Of a stretch of DNA of 64,000 nucleotides, positions 21,880 to 33,008 are shown piece after piece. Source of the DNA: Ampelomyces quisqualis (Eukaryota > Ascomycota > Dothideomycetes > Pleosporales > Phaeosphaeriaceae); NCBI GenBank assembly GCA_018398575.1, contig JAGTXZ010000019.1:2542001-2606000 (forward strand), in the 5' to 3' direction. Each line of letters opens with the position of its first letter. Positions within the stretch are counted from its first letter, which is position 1. Position numbers and translations under genes: made by a program. The notes beneath the pieces were generated by a model that saw only the letters and a list, made by a program, of their open reading frames with translations, ran no database searches and had not been told where the DNA came from.

Positions 21880-22900
21880 CTTGTGCGCTTAGTCTGTGGA
21901 ATCTGCAAGGACAGAAGAGTAAGTCGACAAAACAAAAGCACAGCAGGACCAAAAGACTACGGGCAGATCAGCTGCCAATTCCTCGGAACTTCCACGACGC
22001 GTAGTGCGGGGCATTTACACAACATCGTGGACCCCTAGGGGCGTCACCCACCCACGACTTTCCCATTCTCAGTAGTTCTCCCACGAATAGGAGTGCCCGT
22101 AACTCCGCGTGATACTTGACCGGCGCGAGCTATACCAACTTCAGTAGCGTATCCCAGCAAACGCGCTGGCGTTGAGCCGCCGTGTGAGCCGCCGGATGTG
22201 GTGGGTAAGGCTTAAGCTATCTCGACGGATGCGCGTTCGGCTGCCGCCAGCGTTCACGGTTCCGAAGACCGATAAGCTTCAGCTCTCGCCTTGTCTTTCA
22301 AAACTTGCCATTTAGTGTAATCCTAAATTGTTCGTGGAACGGAAGAACGATTTTCAAAATCGCGCTGAAGGGCTATCTTCCCCAAAATCCGTAATGCGCC
22401 ATGAACCAATCTTGTCCGACTGGCTCGTGTGGGTGAAGATATGGGCTTGATCTTCGATGGCAAGTATATTTGTTCCGCCTCATTGACACGGTCCTCGCCC
22501 TACTTTTGTCTGCTCCGGGTTAGGTACTGTTCGTATTCCTTGTCGGATGGGAAGACACTAGGGCGAGCGCTGACTCCAGAGGCTCTGCTGCAGCGGTGGG
22601 TTTTGGAGGCGTGTCGTAGCTATCTTGAGCGTTTTCGTTTTCTGTCCACGATCCGACAACTGTTCTTCCCTTCTCCATCTTTGTGATACATCTTTTCGCG
22701 CGTACACCAAGATTTTATGCGATGTTGACAATGCGACAGTGATTTGGACTTTCATATCCGGGTCCTTGCATTCTTCCGCACGACTGTTGAGAGACCGCGG
22801 GGACCACCGTGCTGTGCCACAGTGCCATGACCACCGATGAGCCATAAGGTTCTACGGCTGATTGCAAGAAATTCGCTTTCAGCGGCGAGAGCAGGCTGCG
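21880..22900. other. Intergenic, ladA promoter side
   Basis: A 1-kb stretch with a SYGGRG-type (CreA-like) GCGGGG at 22006-22011, suggestive of carbon repression of ladA but common by chance. No gene is supported in the remainder. Confidence 0.4.
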
Positions 22901-25149
22901 TCAAAGCTCACGATCTTCTCGTTCTTCTCGTGATCTGGTCGAGCTTAAGCCGCCAAAGTCTGCCCAAGTAAGATCTATGCCAATTGCGGCGTTGTAAGCG
23001 AGTTGCCGGTTCGTCAGCCTCTTCTTCTCCTTCTTCCTCAAATTTGCGTCGTCAGAGAAGGGGATCAGCAGAGACGGCGTTGATGAAGTAGGCGCGACTG
23101 TATCAACTCGCTCTTTGGAGTCTTGCTTGTCGGAAACTGTAATTGGAGAAGGTAGAAAAGCACTGTCACTCGCTGGTACAGAGCAGAAACTGCTGCGTTT
23201 ATCATGTGGCCGCATATCTGGTTGAGAGTTCGAGCTTGCTGAGAAGTGTTCATCTGCGGTCACAGTTTCGTCTGACGCGGTAGGCTGGAGTTCTGTGCAA
23301 TGAAGTATCTCAACCGGCATTACGTTCTTTACAAGATCTAGAACACGCTTCTCTTCGTCACACGCACGTTTCGCGGTCGGACTTTGCAGCAGTAGGCCAT
23401 CGGTCATCTGTGTACTCTCCTGAGTATCCCCTCGATCCCGCTTTGCGAGCTGCTGGCGTTGTAGCCTGGTCACATACAACTGCCTCATTTCGATATCGTG
23501 ACGAAACTTGCCAGCGCTGCAAAATTCGCCGAAAAGATTCTCCATGCTAATAGCCGGTTCCCATCTTTCTTCGTCGACCGTGCAAGGAAACACATCTGAC
23601 GGGTTGAACGCACTAACAAGCTCACACAGCTCAGAGTAAGACGAATGTCTTGAATACGGAAATCGAATTGTGCGGTTCTGTGGCTCCTCGGTCGCAGCAC
23701 TCCGAGAAGCATTCGCCGACAAGGCTGTTACGAGCTTCTGCAAGGAAAAACCAACTTCGCTATCCGGGTTTGCTTTTCGCATTTGCATGTCGAGATCAAG
23801 TTTGCCATTGCTTTTCGTAAGTGTTTGGTGGAGCAGGCCGAGTACCTTGGACAAGAGCTGCTCATCCTGTATCGTCTTTGCGCATAGCTCCATCAATTTC
23901 TCAAGCTCCGCAATACCACCTGTTTCCAACTCTTCCTTTTGGTTGAGATCCCCTTTGCCACCTCCCGCTCCAATCTCGGCAATTTCAGTTCCATTGGCGC
24001 ATGTGATGATTGGGATAATGTGGACAATCTTCGCTTCTGCGTCCTGGTCCAGTACACGGCAGCCCATTCCCCGCTCGCAACTGTGAATACGGACGTTCTC
24101 TCGAGAAGTCAAACATCCATGCTGTATGTGGTTACCGTTGCGAAACCCGCAAAGTGCAGGGGCTTCGCGAACTTCAAGACCGGATTCTCGTAAAGACTTA
24201 TTGTCGGACTGGACTCGTAGCCCGATCTCGCGTAACTGCTTTTTGCCTAAGGTTGATAGCGAGCCATATATACGCGCACGATAATCGTCGAGGTGTATCT
24301 GGCACTTTAAGAGTGCAGACAATGCGATCCAGACGTTCTCGTAGCCAAAAGTCCAGGAATGGAAGTAAAATATGGTGTCGTCCGGGTATTGAAGAACCTT
24401 TTCGAACAACTCCCGAATACCTTCAGCTTTGCTAGGAAAACTCTTATAGGGCTCACTCTTGGTTGCAAAGGTGGTGTCTAGATACATGCAGTCCAGTCGA
24501 CGATTCTCAAGGGTGTAGGGAAGCAGTATCGGATTTTGGACGAGTGAGTTCACCCACCATGTCTCCGCACGGATGTCGCCGGTATAGAGGATTGCTTTGC
24601 CGTCACCCTCGATGAGAAACATGACAGCGCCAACGCAATGATTTGCGTCAATCAACGTTACTCGAATGGAGCTGCCTGGAGCGAGCTCTATAGTGGTAGG
24701 GGTATCCAAGGGCAGTGGCTTTGCTAACTTGCGCATGCTGCGGTCGTATGTAACATTTCGGCTCTCCAAGATTCCCTTGGCGAAGTTCATTCGATAGTGG
24801 TACTTTTCTAGTCGCAGGAGTATCTCTATGGGGGTCAGCTGGAGACTACCGTTGAGGTAATGGGCTATCTGAAGCAGCACAGAAGCGTGGACGAGGCTTT
24901 AAGGCAGATTGAGTAGCTCACCTCTTTGGTTGCCGCAGAGCAGTACACGAACGGCGCTCGCATGGACTCGAGCCCAACCAGATGATCTGAGTGCACATGG
25001 CTGAGAAAGCAGGCCAATGGCGGTTTGTATTCCGGCTGCTGTCGAAAGTAGTCGATTCGTATTTGAGGAAATTCTGATGTGAGGTTAGTCTTGGCGCGGT
25101 GCAGGACGCGGTCAGGCTCACCAGCTATGATGCCTTTGAACGTGGACAT
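22901..25149 (-). CDS. Artemis/SNM1-type metallo-beta-lactamase/beta-CASP DNA repair nuclease
   Basis: Exons 25149..24922 and 24823..22901 encode 716 residues; the intron 24824..24921 uses a TAGAG acceptor that joins KE to ILLRLEKYHYRMNFAKGILE as in relatives. Metal-binding motifs are visible: FLSHVHSDHLVGLES (motif 2), DANHCVGAVMF (motif 3), LYTGDIRAE (motif 4), plus YLDTTFA. The beta-CASP region (EGIRELFEKV, FHSWTFGYENVW) follows. The C-terminal ~300 residues are low in conservation and likely disordered. Family members open hairpins in NHEJ or repair crosslinks; the arrangement is nearer Artemis than Pso2, which carries extra N-terminal zinc-finger sequence. A second in-frame acceptor (exon starting 24868) would add 15 residues. 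Confidence 0.85.
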
Positions 25150-25536
25150 GAAGCGAGGATGATGTAGTCGTACGTATCCAGCATTACCAGATTGACCCGA
25201 AAGAACTCGGAAGCTGCCTGAGGTGTGTCACGATGGGAGTGTTGAGGGCGTGGGCAATGTTGGCTGATGTCCATGTCGGTTGACGCGCCGAGGTGAAAGA
25301 CGTTTGCGGCTAGCGCGGACCGCGGGAGGGAGCCGCGAACGTCGTGCACCCGAGTTGTGGTCCACGCGCAACCTCGAGGACAGAGTTGCTCATTAATATC
25401 GCAGGTTGTTTCCACGCTGGGGATGTCTCCTACTCGACGCCCGAAATATTCAAGTAACAGCATCGCACGCCTTGGTCGCGTTCATCCCCTTTAACTGAAA
25501 AGACACACGTGGCCAGTGATTGCACGGTCATACACC
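25150..25536. other. Divergent promoter
   Basis: A 387-bp region between the Artemis-like gene (-) and the conserved gene starting at 25537 (+). No distinctive element seen. Confidence 0.45.
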
Positions 25537-26467
25537 ATGGCATCAATCACAAGCCCTGGAATTCTCACGCCGCCTGCTTCTTCTGCAGCACCCTCTCAGC
25601 AGGCGTCGTCGCTACCACAGCCTCGGCGACAACCTCTGAGGCCCGGTGGACCCAAGGAGAGCGCGCTCATCAGATATCTGGATCTTGGCATCAACAAGGT
25701 GCAGAAGCGCGTCGACAACCGCACGACTAGCCGGAAGCTGAAGCCGGTGCTGGGCGAGGAGGGCGGCTACGGCGCATATGCAGACGTCGCAAAGGACCTG
25801 GATGCGCTCGTGGATGTGGTGTGGGTGTCGGGATCACGTGCGTTGCCCAATCGCGGCCAGTCGTCACTCTTGGGCTCACGAGTCGACAGCAAATCTGCAA
25901 ATACCGTACCTCCTCAACATCGCCGTCCTTGCCGCCGAGTTCCTTCCCATGTTCCCCGCGTCCAGCCGCTCCGCACATGCAACCTTCCACGTGCTGGCGA
26001 AACTCGACGACGCCTTTGCTTCGCTCCTCACGGGTCATGACGCAGCCACTGGCGAGAGCCTTTCGGGGTTCGAGACGGGGCGACATGTGTCCACCACGGA
26101 CCAGGTGCGCCTGAAGGGCATCGTGGACCGCACACGGCTGGCGGTCGCCCGGGCAATCAAGGACGCGGCAGACGACGAAAGCGACGGCGGCGAGCCAATG
26201 ACCACAGATGCAGAGGGCGAGACTCGTCAGCGACAGGGTACCGTCACGTTCGAGGGTTTCGATGATGATGACGAGGACGGCGAGGACGACGAGCGTTCGC
26301 AAGAGCGCAGCATTGCGAGCGTGTATGAGAAGACTATAGGCGAACTGGGTCATGTCCTAGGCGGTCCGCCGATTGGTATCATCACCGACGACTGGCATCT
26401 CAAGAGACCTGGCCCGCAACGCTGCGGCGAAAGTGTCGTAGAGTCTGAGGGCGAAATGGACTTCTGA
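25537..26467 (+). CDS. Conserved fungal protein of unknown function
   Basis: Exons 25537..25837 and 25890..26467 encode 292 residues; the 52-nt intron has a GTGCGT donor and GACAG acceptor, and splicing creates VWVSGSPNLQIPYLL. The ATG at 25537 starts a Pro/Ser-rich leader (MASITSPGILTPPASS). A helical core spans roughly 45-190 (LIRYLDLGINKVQKRV, AKDLDALVDVVWVSG, LPMFPASSRSAHATFHVLAKLDDAFASLL). An acidic run (FDDDDEDGEDDE) precedes a C-terminal GGPPIGIITDDWHLK segment. No signal peptide or membrane span. I do not recognise a functional family. Confidence 0.75.
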
Positions 26468-26921
26468 ATATTGCATGCATGACTGAAATTTGATCTTTCT
26501 GCAGATACGGCATCACATATGCTGCGAAACACCCCCTCAGGTTGCACAGGGACGGCAGCTCGCAGCGATGAAACGACGAGAACTGGCCACCTCGGAAAGC
26601 GAACAATCCAAAGTGCGCCGAGATGCATGCTCAGGCACTGAATACTACGTAGACCTCACCATGTTTTGATACGACTATGAGCATGGTGGCTCCTTCCGCC
26701 TTTGGACGAACGAGAGCACAAGGGCATCACGTCACGTCACGGGACCACGTGTCGACCGCGCGCTCCCCATACCCCGCCAAGCTCGAGGCGGTCTGGATGG
26801 GTGTTTGTCACTCTGCTGTACCAACGCGACCCTGCGTTTTGCGGTGCGAGAACGACAGGGCCGTCTTTCAAGCCTTCTGTCCCTCCCTCCTTCAGCTTTC
26901 ATTGCATCTCCCTTGTGCACG
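26468..26921. other. Intergenic, promoter of the 1041-residue protein
   Basis: A 454-bp stretch with a repeated CACGTCACG tract near 26730. No gene is supported; a frame open upstream of 26922 has no ATG. Confidence 0.4.
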
Positions 26922-29900
26922 ATGCCCACCTATCATGCGTGCGGTGTCTCGGTGCGTCTAGGCGTCGCGCCTCTAGTCGATACTGTCAATCCAGACATCG
27001 TTCTCAACAAGGCCGACATCGACAAGAAGCGCTGCGAGGAGATCGAGCAGAACCTTCTCAAAAGTGAGCTGCTACACGAGAAGCGCGTCAGCTTTCCGGG
27101 CGACGAGTGCGATTTCGAGTTGAATTGGCTGGGCAATGTGCCTTTCATGCAAGTCCAGGCTGGACACGACTTGTTCCGCCTCGATGCACATGAGTTTCCG
27201 GCTACCACAGTGAATCCATCACATCTCCAGCAACATTCACCGATTTACAGCACAGCCACTTCGGTGCCCGGCCCATTAGCGCTCAGTCTCCATGTACTCT
27301 CATCTGACCGGACTTTTGCGTCGGGATTCGACAACCAGAACCGACCGCATCTCAAAATCGAGGTCCTCTTCAATGGAAAGTTGTCAAACTGCTTCTTCCT
27401 CCCGCCTTACGAGCTCCGGTCTGGCACCAAGACTCATCACCAGGTCTTTGCTGGGTACAGGACAGATTATCTAGCAGAGCGGCCGTGGGTCATCTTGCCC
27501 CCGCGAGTTTGCGCCGACGGCAGTTTTGCGACAACTGAGAACTCTACTGCCCCAGAAACGCGATGGAAAGACATTTGCCAAGCGTTGAGCCAAGAAGCAA
27601 ACGCTCGAGGGTCAGACAGGAAGGGTAACCTACCCCCGAGCGCCACATTCTTGCGCGCGCTGGCAAATTTGGACATGTCTCATCAAATCAAGGCTATGCA
27701 CAAGCCAAATATCAAGAGCTTTGGTGTCATCGATGTGCTCATCACTGCTGGCTATGGCCGGAAAGTAACCAGTGGAAAAGGCTATCTGAAAGCGCCTCAG
27801 ATATTCATTGACGACAGCTTTTCGTCTCATAATCAATTGGCCGTTCCACAGGCAGGGCTTACCTCCGCTACCTCTGCCGTTGCTCAAGCCGGTCAATCCC
27901 GATCCATGCCTGCACCGCTGAAGAATACCAGAGAAGAAGATGCAGAGGGCGAGAGTGACTCGGACGACGAACCTCCGTTCAAACGACGCGCCACCACACC
28001 TTTGATCTTGCTAAAAAGCCGCGATTCGCGCCCTATCTACCCTGTCACATCACAGACGAGTATTGAGTATGAGCGAAAATCAACAATGTCTGTACCACTC
28101 AGAGCCATGCATGCAGAATCGCTCTTTCCAGCGACTCCTACAGTATCCCCCAGCGTTGCCCCGATTCTAGGGCTACGAGACGGCTTGGATGAACTCATAT
28201 CGTATCCTGAACGTGGGGGGGCCACTTCCAAGGAATACATCGCACACCACGGCCAAGATCTGCCAGAAAATTCCTCCTTTCACACACCTCAAGAGCCCTG
28301 TAATTTCTCAAATTCAAGCATTGGGTACGCTCCAACGCCGCAGATGCGGCCCTTGCCATATAGCTCCCAGTTCTCTGATCAGACCTTCGGCGATCCACGA
28401 AGTGCTCCCATACACGTTGCGGCATACGGCAACGCAGCATTTCCATCTAGTCCTTTGCAGCAAGATTCTTTGGGTATGAACAGGCCCGTTCGACAGTTCC
28501 TCTCACGCATTCCGACTTCTGGGAATGGCCAGTACCCAGATGGCTACACTCTAGGCTCAGCTACCCTGTCGACAATGAACTCAATGCTGCCGCGTAGGAG
28601 CTCATTTGGTCTCGCTCACGCGCCATCATCTGTATCCACAGTCACCAAGCTCTGGTCAGATGAGGAGTATGATCTTCCCAGGGAAGACGAAACTCACTCA
28701 CCGGCCTATGTTCCCAATATGTTGCCTGTATCGAATTCCTCTGGTCATTATGGTAACTCGGTGTTCGGTAGCCTATCTTTCTCCTCGCCATTCGACCGCC
28801 GCTATTCGATGCCATTGCCCCAGACAGGATTGTTCAGCGTCACTACGAAACCCAAGTTGGGCGCCTATGCCAAGAAAGTTCCGCAAATGACAGGTCCAGA
28901 AGATGCGCGTCGTACGTATCAACTACGTCGACTCATCATCACAGGCAAGAAGAGTATCCCTGTTGTAGACCATAGCTGGGCTGTTCCTCACTGTATCACG
29001 TTGAAATGTAATGATTCAGACTTCAGCAGCTCGATTGCGAGCTCCACACCCGCTAGTCTTCTCGAGTCCAGCGTGTACACGGAGATTGCTTCGAGCCGGA
29101 GATCGAGTGGTAGCTCGTACCACACGAAGCTTGAACAAAGCAACTTGGCGCACGCATCTTCCACTCAAGCCTCCAACCGGAACGCCTTCGGGAATAGCTA
29201 TGGTAGCAAACCAACGAAGTCGCTACAGGCACCCGAGAGGGATGCTGATAGCGTGCTGAAGATTGACAGTATTGCTGTTGGTGAGCCTGCCGAATTCTCG
29301 CACACTGCAGACCCTGGCACTTGTAAACTCAACAAGGGTCCAACGCCACAGCGACGCACAGCATCCGGAACCCAGATTCGCGGCGTGCAAGGACCGAAGG
29401 CCACGACTTTCTGGCTAGATGACCCCGAAGAGATTCTGCGGGGATCTGCCAAGGCACAGCGATCAAAGCCACCCGTGAAGCGCAAAAACACTACTTCCAC
29501 GATGGTTCAGTTGAAAGACGCGACACAAGTCTCTGACACACCCATTATGCCCGCGAACAGCTCGTCGTCTCCTCTTAGCAGCCCGCCGACGACTCCCGAG
29601 CTAGAAGCTGGGGCTCTCATCAGCACTACCAATATCACTTCAACAGCTATCCCAAAGGCTGGGCCCAAGGACCCCATCGCGCAAATTGACGGCACTCTCG
29701 AGCGCAAAATGGCCGCACCTTCACTCCCGAAACTCACTCCGTCCCCGAAAGAGTTTGACCTATTAGCAACCCCACAACTTCCCGCGACATCCAACCCCAT
29801 CACCACCACCAACGCGAAGAAGCGCAAGACACCCCATAGAAGCCCAGCAAAACCCTGCCGGAACCCAGGCCGACACAAGACCGTGGACAACCCACCCCTA

Positions 29901-30047
29901 AACCAAAACTGCGTTATTGCGTTCGCAGAGAGCGAGGATAAGAAGAGCGAGAAGGGCGTCCTGAGGCAGATTAAGAGTGAGAGGCAGGGCGTGTTTAAAG
30001 AGGAGTACGTGGTGTTCGCTACGAGATTTTACGTCGCCGGTACTTAG
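26922..30047 (+). CDS. Large, mostly disordered protein of unknown function
   Basis: A single exon of 1041 residues, ATG at 26922 (MPTYHACGVSVRLGVAP). Residues ~1-215 appear folded (CDFELNWLGNVPFMQVQ, HLKIEVLFNGKLSNCFFLPPYE) and ~230-300 include LRALANLDMSHQIKAMHKPN and FGVIDVLITAGYGRK. A split acidic patch (AEGESDSDDEPPFKRR) precedes a long Ser/Pro/Thr-rich middle. A short conserved-looking segment GPEDARRTYQLRRLIITGKK sits near 660. The C-terminus is basic (NAKKRKTPHRSPAKP) and ends FKEEYVVFATRFYVAGT. The composition fits a nuclear or regulatory scaffold, but I recognise no domain. Confidence 0.75.
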   Translation: MPTYHACGVSVRLGVAPLVDTVNPDIVLNKADIDKKRCEEIEQNLLKSELLHEKRVSFPGDECDFELNWLGNVPFMQVQAGHDLFRLDAHEFPATTVNPSHLQQHSPIYSTATSVPGPLALSLHVLSSDRTFASGFDNQNRPHLKIEVLFNGKLSNCFFLPPYELRSGTKTHHQVFAGYRTDYLAERPWVILPPRVCADGSFATTENSTAPETRWKDICQALSQEANARGSDRKGNLPPSATFLRALANLDMSHQIKAMHKPNIKSFGVIDVLITAGYGRKVTSGKGYLKAPQIFIDDSFSSHNQLAVPQAGLTSATSAVAQAGQSRSMPAPLKNTREEDAEGESDSDDEPPFKRRATTPLILLKSRDSRPIYPVTSQTSIEYERKSTMSVPLRAMHAESLFPATPTVSPSVAPILGLRDGLDELISYPERGGATSKEYIAHHGQDLPENSSFHTPQEPCNFSNSSIGYAPTPQMRPLPYSSQFSDQTFGDPRSAPIHVAAYGNAAFPSSPLQQDSLGMNRPVRQFLSRIPTSGNGQYPDGYTLGSATLSTMNSMLPRRSSFGLAHAPSSVSTVTKLWSDEEYDLPREDETHSPAYVPNMLPVSNSSGHYGNSVFGSLSFSSPFDRRYSMPLPQTGLFSVTTKPKLGAYAKKVPQMTGPEDARRTYQLRRLIITGKKSIPVVDHSWAVPHCITLKCNDSDFSSSIASSTPASLLESSVYTEIASSRRSSGSSYHTKLEQSNLAHASSTQASNRNAFGNSYGSKPTKSLQAPERDADSVLKIDSIAVGEPAEFSHTADPGTCKLNKGPTPQRRTASGTQIRGVQGPKATTFWLDDPEEILRGSAKAQRSKPPVKRKNTTSTMVQLKDATQVSDTPIMPANSSSSPLSSPPTTPELEAGALISTTNITSTAIPKAGPKDPIAQIDGTLERKMAAPSLPKLTPSPKEFDLLATPQLPATSNPITTTNAKKRKTPHRSPAKPCRNPGRHKTVDNPPLNQNCVIAFAESEDKKSEKGVLRQIKSERQGVFKEEYVVFATRFYVAGT

Positions 30048-30826
30048 ACGCATGTGCGAGAGCGAAACGAAGTGATGTGATGAAGCTGTATGCGCGCTTG
30101 TTGTACGAGGGAAAACGCATGGATGATGGTGTTGTGCATGTATCACGTACAATCGCGTGGACATTCAATCCCCACCACATCATGGAGAGTGCTTCAACAC
30201 GGCCAAATAAGTCAAAATATTATCAGACCTGTTCCATATCCCATTCTTCGCCATACTATCCTGCTGCGTGTAATTAAACTAAACCCTGCGATAGAGCGTG
30301 TCTCCAGCCCCATAAGAAGCTCAGCCGTCGTCCCCCATGTGTTCTCCTTTTTGTTGACTGCTCGACTGTAGGTACCATGACCTGATGAACTTTCTCGACG
30401 ACAAGTGTTCTCCTCCTATCGGATCGGCCGGGCCTACGCGATGCCATGGCGCAATCATGTGCTCGAGGAATTCCCGAGTGAGTATCACGGGCAGAGGCAA
30501 TGTCGTTGTATGTCAGTATGCATGTTGACACGGCGTGAAAAGGAACGTCGAGGTCGGAAACGAGCGATTGGGGCGGCACTTGGGACAAAGGGATTGTAGA
30601 GTGGTGGACGGTAAGAAGATGGATATTTTTTCACACGTCGGGGGGAAATGGTGGCGATGGGTTATGTCTGAGTAGAGATGTGAACGGAAATGAGAGTGGA
30701 ATCAGGGCATTGTGCGTGCGCGTGTGTGTGACATGCGCCGCTGTGAAGGCATGCTCGCTCAAAACCCCTCTTGTACTGAAACAATGACCACCGCACTTTG
30801 TGCTTTTCGTCACCCGGTGGTAACGA
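30048..30826. other. Convergent intergenic region
   Basis: About 780 bp between two converging genes; only short spurious frames are present. Confidence 0.45.
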
Positions 30827-31942
30827 TTAGACAGGCGGGTGGTTCTCTGTGTGATGGCGATGCGTCTTCGTTCCCTTGAACACATCCCTGCTCCAGCCTC
30901 TGTGGCTCGCGTTCTTCGTCTTGATCGTCTTGCCGCCGTTGGCTCTCTTGGTCGCCAGTGCCTCGAGTCTCGGATTCTTGGGAATGCCGGGTTCTATTGA
31001 GGCGCCGGTACGAAGCTCTTCCGTCATCTTCGCACGATGATCGGTGTATGCCTTCTCGTAGACCGCTGGTTTCGTGTGTTTCAGTCTCGCGATCTTTGGA
31101 TCCAGAGTTGCGACGGTCTGTTCATCAACTTGCTTCACGAATGCCGCTTCGATTCTTGTCTTCTTCTCGTCCTCCGCCTTTTTGTGTTCGTAGATCTCGT
31201 ATATCGCGTATAGTTTGGAGTTATGCTGCACTTGAGCGTTGTTTCCGCCAATTTGCTCCTCGACGGCTTCCTCGATAGCTTCCTCTCGCTGTCTCTCGAT
31301 TTCTCGGGGATCCACCACAACCTGATCCTGCTCAGCGTGCCAGACATCCATTGCCCGAGGGTCGTTGAATTTCGCCCAGTCGACGTCGCTTCGCTTGCCC
31401 TCGAACATCTCGAGTATTATCTTAGACAGGCTTCCAGGCTGCATCATCTTGTGAAGCGGGTTTCCGCAACCCTGTGACCACATTCCGAGGCGCTGACCAC
31501 AGCGTGTACGGTAGTTGCCCACGTCGACCCACTCCGTGCAGTAAGCTATCAAAAGGATTAGTAATCAAGACGGTGACTTTGATGTTGAGAAGACATACCT
31601 TGCTCGCCTTTTGTGAAACACGACCGAACCATTGCATGATCTCCGTTCGTATTTCCTCCACAGTGGTGAGTTTTGGCCATTGTTTTTGCGGTCCTGATGT
31701 TGAGAAACTTGGGGTCGTGCACTTCTCCCGCGAAGTTGGGACCATATAGCTCAAGCAATGCCTTTTGCATGCCATCTTTACCAACGATTAATGTGCCTGG
31801 TTGCCGGAAGGGGTAGGTATGCGTCTCTGTAATGTCGTGGGCGCCATTTTGATTCTAATTGTCAGTCAGTATTTTCGAACGTCTCGTCTGACATATAGTC
31901 TTCAGTACGTACTTCTCTCCTCTTCAGATCATTGAACTTCAT
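30827..31942 (-). CDS. Cys/His-rich protein of unknown function, three exons
   Basis: Exons 31942..31913, 31854..31599 and 31545..30827 encode 334 residues; introns are 58 nt (GTACGT) and 53 nt (GTATGT). The first exon holds only MKFNDLKRRE. Residues ~15-60 read ETHTYPFRQPGTLIVGKDG and ALLELYGPNF. A cluster HHCGG...CFTKGEQAYCTEW...RCGQRL...GCGNPLH (residues ~70-125) would suit zinc coordination. The C-terminal half is a charged helix (REIERQREEAIEEAVEEQ) ending in a basic tail (KRANGGKTIKTKN). No signal peptide. The exon phases and continuity across introns make the model firm, but the role is unknown. Confidence 0.8.
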
Positions 31943-33008
31943 CGTTATTCCTGATTCTGAGCTGGAATGCTCAAGAGCTTAGGAGAGCACAGTAGGAGGG
32001 TGACGAGATGCTACAGTTGAAGGGATGCCGAATGTGTTGAGTAGAGATAATTCGAATCACAGATGAGGGAGAAAAAGGAATAATAAGGCGAGACCAGCAG
32101 TCATGGGGTGACCGAGACAAGGGGGTCTGGCACAGGGTGAATTGTGAACATGCTATCTATGTAGAGGCACCAAGATTCCCGCCCCCCGAGGAAATATTTC
32201 ACTCTCACACAGTGAGTCTTCTATCTCCATGAACTTCGGATAGATACATGGCTATTCTCAAGTCATGACACAATGGCTGAGCCACTGTTCATTCATCGAA
32301 CGAGGTCGAAGCCTTCATTGAGCACACTGGGTGGGCGTTTCGAAGTGACTGATGACCTTGGTAAGATTGATCTGAAGATTTGTTCAAAGGGTGTGTAGTT
32401 TGAGTACTTCTGATATGTTAATCACAATTCTAGCCCGCATAAGTACGCTAGTTTTCCCATAACATAAGCCCGAGCCTTTTATTGACCCAAAGACTTAGCG
32501 AGAATTGCAGACCAAGCCCGATTCAGGAGATTAAAATTGCCCTGGAAGTCTGATCAAGACACCTGCGCTTCTGTTTAACTAAGACATGCGCGTGGCAGAT
32601 GCGTTTGTGGGTCGGTAATCTGTTTCAGTCGCTGAATAGTGAAAGGTCGCAAGGTCTGCTGAGTTGCGGGACTTTTCCTCGAGGAAGCCGTCATTTCCCG
32701 AGTCTGGAATTCACTGACACAGGATTCAGGGCATTCACTGGTCGCACGTGATATCGGAGCCTTGCTGAGTAACCCTCCTCACCTGCTACTAGCTCACTCG
32801 CCTCTCTTATCACTTGCGACATTGTGATCGCCCTTTGTCTAAACCTTACTTAAAGTATCAGCTCATCTCTTCTAATCTCTTCCAACTCAACCCTTCCAAT
32901 CTCTTCCTGATCAGTTCTTTTAATCTCTTCCAACTCATCTTTCGCGACTCGTCTCTCGCAACCCATCTCCTCAGCCCCGAGGCATCAAAATCTGAGGCGT
33001 ACGCGAAG
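31943..33008. other. Divergent intergenic region
   Basis: About 1.07 kb between two divergent genes. It ends in an imperfect pyrimidine-rich repeat (about 32866-32945, recurring AATCTCTTCC) directly ahead of the kinase-like gene. No gene is supported. Confidence 0.45.
32866..32945 (+). repeat. Imperfect CT-rich repeat in the 5' leader
   Basis: The core AATCTCTTCC recurs with ACTCA spacers four to five times. CT-rich leaders are common before fungal start sites. The frame across it is open but has no ATG before 33009. Confidence 0.5.
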
